Shown in pieces: positions 11,478-24,830 of a stretch of DNA of 64,000 nt. Both the position numbers and the translations under genes were made by a program. Location: assembly GCA_024529925.1 (NCBI GenBank), contig JAFEUB010000064.1:1152001-1216000 (forward strand), read 5' to 3'. Each line of letters starts with the position of its first letter. The first letter of the stretch is position 1. This stretch comes from Ophthalmolycus amberensis. Its lineage: Eukaryota; Chordata; Actinopteri; Perciformes; Zoarcidae. The notes below the pieces were generated by a model. The model was not told the origin of the DNA. It ran no database searches and worked only from the letters and a program-made list of their open reading frames with translations.

Positions 11478-11809
11478 TTACAGCTTTGTCATGAAACGGA
11501 GTGACCGTTACGGATTTCTTCACAGTTTTGTGAAGGCAGACTAAAGATGTTGAGATCAGGAAGGGCTTACCTTTGTTATGCTGAATAGCATGTTACGAAC
11601 CAATTTGGAGGGCATTTTGGTTTTCACAAGCTCCCAAGGATAAGCCAACGGCTCCTCGCCGTGTTTCATCACTTTCAGAGGATACAAATACCGACACCTT
11701 TGGCGCAGGGGGCAGGGAACGGAGATAAATGCCGGCATACATAACAATGAGCAGCCTCAGGAATAACAATAACATTCTCTGTAGGAAAAGGCTGAGAATA
11801 ATGCATAAA

Positions 11810-11828
11810 GGGGGGGGGGGGGGGGGGG
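11810..11828. repeat. (G)19 homopolymer
   Basis: Uninterrupted G run on the plus strand. Confidence 0.95.
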
Positions 11829-12149
11829 CTCTTTCCTGGTTTTGCCTCGGGCCCACTAATCATTAAAGGAGCCCCTGGTCTGCTGTAAATTTACATCAGC
11901 CAGCTATTAAGTTCCAGTTCACATTCAAATTAACTTTTTTTGCATGACAGACGCTTTTCACATGAAGCGCAACACAGTTAAAGAACACAAGCAGGAGAGA
12001 AGAAGTATTACAATTATATGATAGGCACAGTATGTATCCTTAGGATTGTCCATGCATGTTAATGTGCACGTGTGTGTGTGAGAGAGGGGACCTATGTGCG
12101 TGCTGAGTGCATGCCTGAGCGCATGCCAACCCCCCAGCCCAGCAGTACT

Positions 12150-12545
12150 CATCCCCGTATCACAGGCACAAACGCGCGCGCATTGGCTGCGAGAGAGAGA
12201 GAGAGAGGAGAGAGAGAGAAGGAGAGAGAGAGAGAGACCGACTCCCGTTTTGTTGCACGAGGAAAGGAGTCGCGAGGAGCCTCTGATGACAGACAGACAG
12301 CAAATCTGCTGACTGCGACACCTGAACAATCACCAAACAGATGAAGGAGAGCCAACTGTAGGCGAGGAGGAGGAGGAGGACCGGAGGCTTTCCTAAAACA
12401 AATAACAATAATAAAGAAGAAGAGGAGGAGAGGAAAGCGGGGGCAGGCAGCAGTCAGCCGGCTGGCCGGGACACGGAGCCCGAGCAGGGGGGAGAAATCC
12501 ACCGCCACGACCGTCACATCACATCACAGCTCCGGGATGACAAAG
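12150..12545 (+). promoter_or_regulatory. candidate promoter and untranslated first exon (possibly gal3st3)
   Basis: An inverted CCAAT box (ATTGG, about 12182-12186) follows alternating CG dinucleotides. GA-rich and then GC-rich sequence ends at CAAAG|GTGGGT, a plausible donor at 12545. The gal3st3 coding exon 1 begins after a strong acceptor at 34507-34508, so it needs an upstream untranslated exon. This is the best candidate on the plus strand between the two genes. The 22-kb intron this implies is inference. Confidence 0.35.
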
Positions 12546-13084
12546 GTGGGTGACCGTGTGTTCCCATTCTGTAACATCAGCATCCCTGTCCTACATGGCG
12601 CCTTTAATCCCCACAGTAGACGAGTAGTGGACGTGTCTGGTGTCCCGTTTATATTTTAAAAAAGGAAACCGGGGCCGGTGTGGCAGCTTCATTCAGACTC
12701 GTTTACGTGTGTTTCTGTTTGTGCCAGCGCTCCGCTCCGTTCTCCGCTCTCTGCCTCCTCGCGCCCCGGTGCGGACTGTTACGCGCCAACAGCCGCGCCG
12801 TTTTGTAATAAAAAGCGGATTCATGGCTAAGCGGATGACACTTTGTCTTCAGGAGAATGCATTCGCGGCACCGACATGTGTGCCATTTGGAGATGCGCCG
12901 CCGGCGGAGTGATCTCACGCAGCACGCCCCCCCCCCCACACACACACACAAAGAAAAATCTATTCTGGTCTGGCCCACATTACGCGGTGTGAGACCTCTT
13001 GAGGAGATTTTATTGTTTTGTTTATGTCCTGTTACAAGCTTCGGGTGTGTGTGTGTGTTGAGGAGGATGGTGATGGAAGATGGA

Positions 13085-13111
13085 GGGGGGGGGGGGGGGG
13101 GGGGGGGGGGG
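13085..13111. repeat. (G)27 homopolymer
   Basis: The longest single-base run in the window. Confidence 0.95.
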
Positions 13112-14034
13112 TATCGTGATTGTCTCCTTGAGCGCCCGAGGCTTGTCTGAAATGATTGATTTCGCCTGTTCATTCGTTTATTTAGCCGGCACATTAATTA
13201 AATGTATCAAATAGTATCAAAGCAAATGCTATCAGCGTGAACTCCTTTTTTTTTGTGCACCCTGGAGGAACAATTAATGACAAACTATTTATATCTGGAG
13301 CTTTGCTGCATGAGGTGGCCCCAATTGTTGCATGTGCACTCAATATTTTCCATAACGCAGATTTGATCCATTAGTTGATTGGTTTAGTGTTGGATGCAAG
13401 TTGGCTGAAGTTTTTTTTTTTTTCCATCTGCCCTGTTTGATGTTACAACATCAATTCGATTTGTGGTCAAATACGTCATGCAGGTTTGTATTCAAAGCAG
13501 CTGGCAGGCTGAATGTGGCAGCATTGCTAATGAAGAGCTACAACACCATGCAGGGAGAAGAGAAGCTTGTTTGGTAAAATATTCAGGATACGCATAGATT
13601 TGACAATGGACAAGAAATTTATCTAGCACAAAAATCACAAGTGCATCTGCATTCAGGATATTTTTAGACACTCAGTTTGGATATGAACCCCCATGAATGC
13701 CAGGAAGAGCAACAGAGGAGGGGTCCTTCTTCCAGCACAGACAGACAACACAAGATAATTGACTAAAGAGTCCTTTATTAAACAGAACAAAAAAGCGAAT
13801 CAGTATTTCTGCAGCTTCTCAAATGCGAAAGACTTTCTTCTCTGTTTTGTGTCACTATAAATGAAATATATATCAGATTTTCTTTCTACTGTCAGTCGGA
13901 AAAAACAAGCAGAGACATGGGGAAGCTGTGATGGCACTTTTCTCTCGTGGACAAATCGGCAGGGGGCACACAGACACACACACACACACATTCATGCATT
14001 CTTTGCAGGTGATGGGCACACTGATATATCTCCC

Positions 14035-14110
14035 CAATTATTCTTTGGTTTTACCAAATAAGCCGGACTACACAATTATTCTTTGGTTTTACCAAATAAG
14101 CCGGACTACA
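14035..14110. repeat. perfect 38-bp tandem duplication
   Basis: Copies at 14035-14072 and 14073-14110 are identical. The unit begins CAATTATTCTTTGG and ends AGCCGGACTACA. Confidence 0.97.
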
Positions 14111-17100
14111 GACAAATGTGCTCTGTTCCCGCTCCTGTCCTGTCTGTCTGTCCGTCTACCTCGCCTTGTGTCTGTCCCTTCTCCTCCTCTGTGTCTTCAG
14201 TAAGTAGGTTAGGAGAAGGAGGGGAGGTGACTTCATAAACCCTTTTTTTTGCGGCAGGTCATTTACAAGCACGGACCTGAAAAGGTTCCTTTTTTCTTTC
14301 CTCCCCAGCATGTCCGCAAGAAAGGCACAAGACCGAGTGATGAATGTGTGCTCTGTTTGGAGAATAGCATCGCAGGGAATAACAAAGGGAAGACAAATGG
14401 AGACAAAGGGAGGGGGGGTTAGAACAGTGACACACCTCTGATAAATACACACTACACACACGCGCACACGAAGTGTCTGGAAAGAAAGCCAATATGATAA
14501 AGTGCTGACTAAGACTTGCTGCATCGGTGTGTTAAACCTCATCAGAAGAGTCTTCTGAGACCAAGGGCGCCCTTTAAAGGCCGGAGCTCTGTGAAAGGAG
14601 TTTATTTATACAACGTGGACTGTGATCTACAGCTCGGTGGCTGCTTTGCTGCACAGCGCAGCGTCCTCGAAGACGGCCGGGCCCCGAGCCAAAAGAGCAG
14701 CTCTGTTTTACAGCCCCCCCCCCCCCCCGGGAGCAAAAAGGTCTCAGAAATGTTGGTATGTCACATAAATTCCTCCATTTGTCCGAGTCTCTGTCAGGCT
14801 GTTTGCACGTGTTGCCTTCAATTTGGATGCTTGAAGGTTCAGAGAGCCAGCATGGGGAAACGCCTGAGTGCCTTTGAGCAACAGAATCCGAACCCTAAGT
14901 AGATGAATAGGAGCTTGCTTAAAGCCAAGTCGCAAAATCGGCACAATAACGAAAGATTACAAGTTACTTCTTAGATCGATAGATACTTAAATGATCATTT
15001 TTCGCCATTTATCAAGCACAAATTTCAAACCTTTGATAGTGGCGGCAAACCTGACCTGCCAGGGCGGCTTCCGCAACCATCTCAGAAGCTGTCAGTGGGA
15101 TCTGTTTGGTGATTAGATGAACCGTCAATCAAATGCCGAAGCCATTCGGGAGAAGAGCGAAAACATCTGCTCCATTAAGAAAAGCCAGCAGCGTCGTTCT
15201 TCGCTCTTTTTGTAATGAATAAATACTCTCCAGTTCTGATATAACGGATGCGACAGCAGCATCTTCGCTAATCGCCATTATCGTTTTGAACAAAACGCCT
15301 CTCCGTGTCATCTCGCACACATCTAAAGCATTCCAGTAGCTCCTCACAGGACACCTTGCGTGATCTCGTGACATCGCGTGACAGTCACAGCCTCTGCAAT
15401 TTACAATTATTTCTGCCATTAATGGACTTACCGTTACTGATATGACCAGAAGTCGTGCAAAATGGCCAATTGTTCAGAAATCAAATCGCTTGTTTTGTCA
15501 ACCAGCAGTCCAAACCCCAAATACATTTGAATTTACAGTCATGTCCATCCAATCCTCCCGTTTGAGAGTCTGCAAGATAAATGACTTAAATGTTCTGTCA
15601 GTCAACTAATCAAGTTATCAATTAATAGTTTTTAGCGAAAGGTCAAGTAAGAAGTTTATTGATCTTTTTTTTACAGGATAAAGTCGTAATTTTCAGTTGA
15701 ATCAGATCCAGAGTCATTTAATTCACCTTGAAGCGTTATTTAAACTTTATTTAACCCAGTGAGCCCACTAAGATGTCGCTATTACGAGGTCTTGAGAAGA
15801 AAAGCCCTCCTGATGGTGGTTTGGGGAGAATAAGGGGAGCAGAAAAAAAAGAAACGCAACAGCAGCAGTAAAGCTTTAAAGGAACGGTAAAGCAGCGCCG
15901 AGCTGCAGGGTCTCGTGAGAATGTGCACACATGAAAAAAACAACAACAAACACCAGCAAGCAGAAAATCTTACAGAGGGGGAGCGCAGAGAAGAGAAATG
16001 TCGTCTTTCTTCTCGGCACAGACGGGTAGCGCTGGTGATCAGCAGGTCCTCTTGGTATTAGTGGAGGTTCAGGACTGGTGTTTAAGATGGACCCGAGTGA
16101 TTAGAGAGCTTAAAAATGTACTTGTGGGCATCTCAGCTCGCCACAGAGAACTGAGGGAACATGTGTGTGTGTGTGTGTGTGTGTGTGTTTGTGTTTCCAT
16201 TTATCTTGCAACGTGTGGATGTGAGCCTAAGCAAGATTAATGGTGCATGTTAACAAACCTCTTGGTTTGACCCTGGCTGGCCCTGGCAAAAAACACACAT
16301 CCACACACACTATTTCGCCACTTCATCCCCCTGTTGGGTTAATGCCGGCCCTCTTTGCAGAAGCACACACACACACACACACACAAACAAAACATTGAAC
16401 ACCGGCCAACTTTCAGCCACTTTGATGCATTAGTGCAAAGGTGCTTTTTTTTTTTGTCCTCGTGGCTTGGGACCAAATCGATTTTCATGTGCAGGCGCGC
16501 CCGTGCATGCACACATGAAAATGCTACCGTATTTCAGATTCGAGGTGAGATTAGAGGGAGTGTGTGAAGTTCAAAATGACCTCTCACCCCCCCACTCGCT
16601 GTCGCTTATTATTGAGTCACATGGCCCCTATGAGAGCCCATCAACCCCCCCAGCTGAATGAGAGGAAGACACGTTCTCAAATGTTCACATGGAGGCTTCA
16701 AAAATCTTTCTCAAATGATGAAAAATTGAGTCTGAAGTGCTCTTTATCCCAGGTCAAAATATTTAAAAAGGCTTTTATCGTGGCACCTGTCAGCCGCGGT
16801 TCTGACTGCGGCCGCCGGCGCCAGATGGAGACAGATGGACGAGGGTTTTGTCGGGGTCTGGGCCCGGCTCCAGGGAGCTGCCCTTGGCGCGAAGGTTTTC
16901 ATCTACTTGTAGATGTCCGACAGCCAGATGCCAGCACACCCTGGATTAAAATGGTCTGGGCAGGAAGATTATGGGAGCAAAACCCTGTATCTGGACGGCC
17001 CTGCTGTTCGGCACACAACACGGAATGCATTATTTATTATTATGACTTAGAGCATCTCAGTTTGGTTGTTGCTGAAACTTCTCTGTGTGAGTCGTCCCTG

Positions 17101-17546
17101 GTGAACGGACAAAATTCAGAACTTGACCGGGATTATTTTAGGACTGTGATGATCTGACCTTCAGTGTTTTGAGAAACCAAAGCCTACGTACATGTAGTAA
17201 ATCTGAAATCATTCAACGTAATACTTTTTTCTTGCTTTCTTTGTCTTATTTTTGACTGGGGTTCAGTTCAAGCATCTTTTTAGGACAATATTTACTGTAA
17301 AACAAAAAGTGAAATCACAGAAACCTTTTTTCAACCTGGAGTACTTTCAGCTGATTTTTCTTTCAGGCTGCATACTGCGCTGCCCCAAAAACATCCAGCA
17401 CTAAGGTAGGCAGCCTGTATCTGAAAGGCAAGACTCAGGGCAAATAAATACACCCTAAAATTCAGGACTCAAGCAGTTATATAGAAAAACACTAATGAAG
17501 ACTGTGGTTTAACTTTTTTTTCTTGAAATTTGGAATCTCCCGGCGA

Positions 17547-17713
17547 GGTCCATTTAGTAGATGTTCTGGAGCTTTCAATCACACCACGTAATCTTCAGTA
17601 GCAGATTCAAAGTGCTCACTGAGAATGGAAATCTGAACGTTTAGAATACCACATCAACTGGGCAGACTAGGAAGATCATGATCGAAAGCTCCGGAAGAGC
17701 TACTAAATGGACC
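17547..17713. mobile_element. short inverted-repeat element (MITE-like, 167 bp)
   Basis: The 35-bp arm at 17547-17581 (GGTCCATTTAGTAG at its start) pairs with 17679-17713 at 31 of 35 positions, with a 97-bp middle. No clear target duplication is visible, so it may be a MITE or a simple foldback. Confidence 0.6.
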
Positions 17714-20700
17714 TTGTGTAGTGAGATTGATTGAGTACCAATGTTGCCATTTGTGCCATCCAAATCTATGATCATAACACTTATTCTGATTTGGATAATC
17801 CGATTATTTTGACATAACTGTTGACATAATAAGATTATTGTTTTAAATGGGATTAGAGTGAATTACTGGCGTGAAGTTATACCAGATGTCATGTTCATTG
17901 TTTTTTCGGTTTTTCTGACTTTATCCCGCCTGAACCCTGAAGTGAAACAAGGACACGTACAGTTGGCGGATCCTGGTGTGGATCACAGTTGATTGGAAAG
18001 GTCAGGGTGTTGTATTTACGTACGGCGTTGCCCTCTTATACTGGTGCTGTTCCCATGAAGCTTGAGGAAACACAAACCCTTCTGAGAAGAGAAAGACGTA
18101 GGTTCATAACGGCATAGAAAGCCATATCACACAAAGCTTAATCCAGGAGAACAAATGAGACCGGGCCGGTGAGCACACACTGTGTCGGCTCTCAACTCCA
18201 AGGCCTCTGCGTCAGCGAGCCACTCTATACGTTATCTATAGAATCCGTCGCGCAAAATAACCCAGAAACCAGATACTCCGAAGTGAATATCACTTTTCAG
18301 CACCTGTGTCCAGCGAAGGGCTTCATCAGGAAGATTTGGGGTCGACAAAATGCACGACACCGCTGCCTTTGAAAAAGAAGTGCAGTATATGATAAGGAAC
18401 TGTAGCTTTATGGCTGTCTTCAAATTGAGCTTCCTCTTTTATTGCAACACGTCATATCACTTCTTATTCGACAGCCGACAAGGTGAACGCTGAATCGCTT
18501 GGACGGGGATTAATATGGGTGACCTTCAAGGGCTGAACAGTGCTGACAAATGAATTGCTGTTTTTTTATTGGACATTGTAATCTTTTGATTCATTTTCCC
18601 ATAAATACAGACACGTCCATTTTTACGCCTCATTTCTCATGGTTTCAGAAAGCTGATTTATTTTAAAGGGAATAAGGTTTGCTCAGAGGATTTTACCTCA
18701 AAACCTTTGTGTTGTTTATTTTACTTTAAATCAACGCACCAGAATAGCTTATGTTAAGATACCTGAATCCTTTTCTTTTTTGTACTCCGTTAAAGACTAA
18801 CTATGATAAAAGGGCTGCACAAACACAATTGACTCATGCTGGTGAATTAGATTCTTCTCCCGTTTCCTTTTTTGATTTATCTTCCTCGGTTTTCCCCGCA
18901 CGCTTTTTCATCCTGAAACGATACGTTTGGTCTAATAAACGAGAGGAACTTAATGAGTGTGTTGAGCTGCCCAGGCAGGCGAGTAAAAAGCCTCCGTTAA
19001 GTGCTAAACGGTGTTTCCTCTGGAGTCGTACAAACGCTGCCAGCTATGTTAGAGAAGGATTTAAACCCGCCGGGACAGACAGGAATGTTTTGAACCCGCA
19101 TACTGTGTGTGTTCCCGGGGCATGCTTACCTGTGTGTACGTTTATGAGGCTATGCATGTGCACATGCGCTTTATTTATTCACACCTGTGTCTGTGTGTTT
19201 GGCGGAGGGGAGGTGCACAGGGCGCCCTCCCCCGGGGGTTCCAGTCTGTACCCTTAATTAATCCTTTTTTCTGGCCGGAGGGTCTCTGTTATCGGGCCAT
19301 TACAGCGAGCCTGGCTGCGTCCTATAACAGCACGAGACACAGGTACACACACTGAAACACACGGTTGCACTTTGGAGGGCACTCATTGGAGCTAATGCAT
19401 AACTTATATCACCTAAAAACCATATCCTTAAAGAATGATTCACTGCCTCACACCACTTCAGGAAAAGAAACAAGATGATCAAGCTAGCATTGTTTAGTTT
19501 AGTTTGAATAGGAGATTTGTCTCATATACAGCCTGATTGATTATCTGACCACTCATGATTTTTGCCCCAGCAGACTTTGTTAAAAAATAGAAATGATGGA
19601 TAAAACTGTAAAAATATACAAAACTTGTGCTATTTACATTTTTTTAGCTGGTGACCACCGAATCTGTGGGCTGAAATGACTTCTGTCACTGCTACTCTAG
19701 CTAGCTAACGTTCGACTATTAAGCTAACGTTATGCATTTTCTAAGTAAGCTAACGTATGGGTTTGCTGTTTAAGTTTATGTATCAATTTTCAAATGAGGT
19801 AATGTTAGAGTTTCCTAATTTGACATATTTGACATACAAGAATAAATTTGCTGTTTAGGATGTATGAATTTGTCGATTAGGCTAACATGGGAGTTGGTTG
19901 AAAACGCTGTCCGGCTAACTTGTTTTTGTTTCACGCTAATGAGATAGTTAGTCAGATAAGCTAATGTTTGCAGCTCACGTTACAGCAGAGAAACACACTG
20001 TTTTTTTGGGTGCGCGTAAAAAGAAACCGCCATCTTCTCTAACGTACGGAGAACGACATGTGCGCCACTTTACCATGGGAAGAAATGTAAAGCCTGCCAT
20101 GCTAAGTAGGGATGAGCTGGCAATTAATTGAAGTACAAGATGACAGGAAAGCAAAGCAATTTAAATATTTGCAATCACTTTTCCCCGTGGTCATGGTCTG
20201 AGCAACATGGTTTTATTTGAACCTCACTGAGTTACATTACACAACTTCCACATTTGTGCAGTCAGCTGAGGGAGGCGAGCGAATTACTTCAACTTAAATG
20301 TAGAAGACGTTTAACCATGGTAATGAACAGATAGACACGAGATCACCCGTCACAGCAGTAGGCGTATTTGTTCTCAAACAGACAAGAGAAAGTAAACCAT
20401 GTGGACTGGCATATTTGTTTAACATCTGGTGTGTATGCAACTTTCAACGAGCTATTTTCTCGCAGTTCAACACGTTCTCTCTCTCTTCCCTCTATCTGTG
20501 TTCGTCTGTGAATATCTCTGTTTTTCCACCTGCTTTTTGTGCCTCCATCACTGTCCTATTCCCTGTCTTCAGTGATGCAGTGATACAATAACACATACAC
20601 TATCACCTCCAGCATGATCCAAAAACTGTAAATAGGAAGCAAAGACAGCTTTATTCCCTTTGCAGTTTTATGCTTGTGACTCAGTTTGGTCTCACCTCAT

Positions 20701-22279
20701 TTTTTCATCCATTTTAAGGAATCACAAATAAAAAGTGGGCCTGGCACTCATCTTCATCTTCCTGCTCCTGCCACAAAAAATAAAACACTTTGACTTGAAT
20801 TTTTTTATCTTGCCGTCCTTTCCTTTGTCATGATCTGCCCATTCTCGCCTCTCTCTCCGCTCTAGCCAAAGGTTTTGCCGCAGGCAGCGTGCCATCTGCT
20901 TTTGACATTTTCAGAATGGGGAGAACTTGTGAGAACAGCGTGTTTATTATTCCACTGTGGTGAATTATTCAGACCCCGGCTCTCGGTTAAGAGCGGTCGG
21001 CTATCGGGAGGCTTCGCCCCGACACAAAGCAGGACTGACACTCTGTGAAGAATCCGGGATTTGGAATCCATCGTTCCCCATTCCGATCTGATACCAGAAT
21101 GAGAAGCTCCTATAGTCCAGTCTAGTGGTAACCTTTCATCTGTCTGCTACGCTAAACACCAGTACAGCCACATGGGTGTAAGTGACATATTCACATAAAG
21201 ACATCTTGCCTGTCGTATTTACAGCAAAGGGTCACTTTGTCAGTGCGAGCGGCCAATACAGGGTGCACATGCGAATGCTCCACCATCCACAAAGTTTAAT
21301 TTAGAGTCAGAAAGCTCATCCAATTATTTGAGTATTATCCAAGTGAAATGTTTTGTCTTTGGTGAATTTTCACCATCAAAAACCTCAATTTGCCAAGTCT
21401 GATCAGAACTGGACATCCTGCCTGTTCCTCTCACCAATCACTCCGGAAGTTATCCCCAAACACCGACCACAATATCATGGCTTATTTGCTTTTTAATTTC
21501 CCAATCATCACCCTGCAGACTCACCCAGAATTAACAAAGGTCGTCTCTTCTATCGGTATGATAAGCGGTGTGATTCACTTGCCTCGACGATAATCAACAA
21601 ACCAGACAACCAATTAAGCCCATTTGACCCAATCATAATTGGGTACGAACGAGGACGCCGCCTTCTCGAGCACCATCTAATTGCTTGCAGGATTTCCACA
21701 ATCCGAGCGATGTTACATTGATCGAGTGTGAATTGATCTTGCTTATTGCCGCTCGCGCTGGGGGCTTATCGGCTCATTAGCCTATGTTGTGGTTGCAAAT
21801 GCAGCAATGCGGGCGTAAAGCCGGCAAGGGTTAAGGTTCAGCGTCAGGGGCAATGGTATCCGTTTTTTGTTTCCCCGCCATTGTGGTCAATATTGTTTTT
21901 CCACACAAAAGCACCTGTAACATGCCATTAACGCAATCATTTTTGCATAGCAGTACGAATCAAAATCTGGCACTTTTAGGTCTCTGTTCCCGGTTTATTG
22001 GTTTCATTCACCTTGTGGTTGTCCCGGTCTGAATATCCTAACTGCATGGAATCTGATCATCTAAAATAAGAATGCATTTACAGTTGTAAATGTATTTAAT
22101 GTCTTAACCTTTACTGCTGCTATCAAGCGTACACTGCAATGAGATCCAGGGGCATAGTGAGGAAATAGTGTCATTAAGTACCCAAGGCCCCAACATCTGG
22201 AGAGCCGTCCAGATGCTGGGGGAGGACCTCAGGTGAAGCAAACATGTCATTTAAGAAAAAAGTGTTTTGAGTAATTTTA

Positions 22280-22309
22280 CTGATGCTGCTGAACCTTCAG
22301 CAGCATCAG
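22280..22309. repeat. perfect 14-bp inverted repeat, 2-bp loop
   Basis: CTGATGCTGCTGAA, then CC, then its exact reverse complement. Long for a chance palindrome, but the function is unknown. Confidence 0.9.
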
Positions 22310-24023
22310 AGGGGTTTATTCACAGCAGCTTCTAATCCTGTGTTTGAAGTGTCTGAAGTTTTATTCTGCTACTTCAGAGGGGGTTCGCACTTATGTGCTA
22401 ACTATCTGTAATCAAGAAATCCTTTCTCAGTGAAGGGCCCAGAGAAAGATGGCTTTCCACTTTTGGCTTATAATGAAGACCTTAAAAAACGTAATAGCGA
22501 GAGCTTCACACAGAGAAGAGGGCTGAAATGAGCAGAGATTTCAGATTGTGCAGACTCTCACCAAATTGCGCATGAATGACACGACAATTCGTAGGTAATT
22601 TTGCGTGCAATAAGAATGCCTTTCTTGCTTTTTGTGTGTCATTTGTACGCACTGTATGTCTATGTATGTGCACATGGGCAGGCCAGCTGTGGTAGGTTTT
22701 ATTTGACCACATTAATGATGGGGTGATTAGTGCACCGATCAAGCACCAGCCTCGTCCCCCGGCTCACATGCCTCTGCAGCCACTGTGTGGGTCTTTTAAT
22801 ACTAATCACCGCAGACCACCCTGTCCGTCTGTCCACCTCGGGAGCATTTGCATCTCGCTGATGAAAGCCGACACGCTTTTTCATACGAGCTTGTTCGTAT
22901 TCCACTGTGGTGCTGAGGAGCTTTTAATGTTTCCTCTGTCTCCAATCGTGACAGCATCTGCTTAATTGCTGCGCGCAGGCAGCTCGTTTCGTTTTCTGCT
23001 CCGTTGCTGGCTCTCCGGGTTGAGTTACTCGTGGTGGGTTTTTTTTTAAGAGTTTACTAAAAAATATACAGTAAGTCTTAGAGAAGCTGGCTTGATTAGA
23101 TGAATTAATCTTGCTCATTTGGCATGCTGATGAAGTGAGGCCTTCTCTTTTATCTTTAGCGGGAAGGGTAAAAAAAAACAACTGCTGCAGAATAAACTGC
23201 CATCCAATGAAACAACACAGAATAGGCTGTGGTCCAAACCAACCTGCTGGATGGCTCAGCTCCCTCGGCTCTGCGCTAGTAATTGGCGGCGAGCTTAAGC
23301 GCAGAGCGGCGGCACAGGGGGCTTTGTGAAAAACCCACAATTACGTTTCTGTAACAGGAGAAACAAACACGTGTGCGACGCCCTGGTCAGCTCAGCGGAT
23401 GTGAACTCTGCAGGTCGAGACAGTCGGAACGGCAGGAAGATGTGACTTCGTCTGGTGGAGGTGCGTTAGAACTCGGGGCATCAAATGAACTTGGCGAGGG
23501 AGGAAGCCTGCGTCAGTATGTAAATGAACTGCTGAGTTGCAAAAGCACATTGAGTTCCCTGAGCAGAATATGAATGCAGATAAATAAAGAGGAGGGAGTG
23601 GTATTTTGAAAGAGTGCTTCCCCGGGAATGTAAACACACACACACACACATCAGCCCCCCGCTGGATTGAGCTGTACACATAAACACACACACACACTCA
23701 TCCAAACGAAGAAGTGCAACAGCAACCTTTTGAGTGTTATGGAGTGCTTATGATCCAAATTGCTTTTTTTATTTTACAGCCGCGATTGTGGCGTTCTGTA
23801 GTCGCTCGCATGAATGGCAAAGTGTAGCGGCCTAAGAAGGATGAGTACGGCCCTCTTGATTTTTCATTTCTGGCTGAGGCCCGGGGAAAATTGAAGTGGA
23901 CGCCTCTGTTGTTTAAAAATGATTACGGTGCTTCTATATGGAATTGATTTTCTCTTGCAGAAAAAGAAGCTTCTCGACTTCCACAATGAAATATTTGGTC
24001 CAGGTACCGCAAAAGCTAGCGTT

Positions 24024-24110
24024 GTTTAAATTATTGGATGGATTGACACGGAAGTTTGTACGGGACATTCGTGGTCCCCAGAGGATAAAACCTACCGACT
24101 TTGGTTGATG
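24024..24110 (+). repeat. dispersed repeat family A, copy 1 (partial)
   Basis: Contains TTGGATGGATTGACACGG and CCCCAGAGGAT, shared with the copies near 24.6, 31.2, 41.8 and 56.1 kb. Confidence 0.6.
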
Positions 24111-24257
24111 TATCCTCATACAGCGGTTTGTGTCATATCTCGCGAAAAGTAATTCCTAATTTCGGTGCGTTTTCTTACGAATGCCCAGCAACACGTGTCA
24201 ATTCCTGCTTGTTAGATGCACACAGCTTTAAAAAAAATAAAATCTGTCTTCACAGGA

Positions 24258-24330
24258 CACAACTTTGTTAGGTTTAGGCAACAAAACTACTTGGTTCGGT
24301 CAAAGAAAAGATTGCAGTTTGAGTTAAAAA
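24258..24330 (-). repeat. dispersed repeat family B, copy 1
   Basis: The reverse complement reads AACCAAGTAGTTTTGTTGCC and aligns with the copy at 44.9 kb (AACTAAGTGGGTTTGTTGC). Confidence 0.5.
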
Positions 24331-24534
24331 GATAACTAACCCTGCGAGTTGTTTGCCGCTCTTTATACTTCGTTGTTCGTGATTACGTGGAATAAATACA
24401 AATGTATTGTGTGGGCTATACATGAATCACAGTGCGTTCATTGTCGTGGTATAGCTAGGAGCTGTGTGAGAACAGCCTGCTTTGGTGAACCTTCAACTTC
24501 TCCTCCTGTGCAATTGACATCTGTGGCTCAGAGT

Positions 24535-24830
24535 GAAATATCTTGACAACTGTTGGATGGATTGCCATGAAATTTGCTACAGATATTCAATTCCCCAGCT
24601 GGCTTTGGTGATCCCCTGACCTTTACTCCTGCGCCACCATGCGGTTGACATATTTGTATTTTTATTGAAATATCTCAGCAACTAAAGGAAGGATTGACGT
24701 GAAATTTTCGCCAACATGTATTCAGCAATTTGATATCTGATTAAAATACATGATAACTAATGATATTCCCATCTGTCTCAGGTGTACTTTGTGTTTAGTG
24801 CTAATTGGTAAATGTTGGCATGCTCACAAA
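24535..24830 (+). repeat. dispersed repeat family A, copy 2
   Basis: Carries GTTGGATGGATTGCCATG, CTTTGGTGATCCCCTGACC, GTGTACTTTGTGTTTAGTGC and TAAATGTTGGCATGCT in order, the same order as in copies 3 to 5. Confidence 0.7.

Noticed and set aside
16564..17157. 197-residue plus-strand frame
   Set aside because: No family recognised and no exon boundaries; composition looks like non-coding DNA.
18751..19257. 168-residue plus-strand frame
   Set aside because: The end is CpG/TG low-complexity sequence and there is no homology.
23945..24005. Short exon-like stretch between TCTTGCAG and CCAG|GTACCG
   Set aside because: Only 46 nt, no homology, and it adjoins a dispersed repeat.
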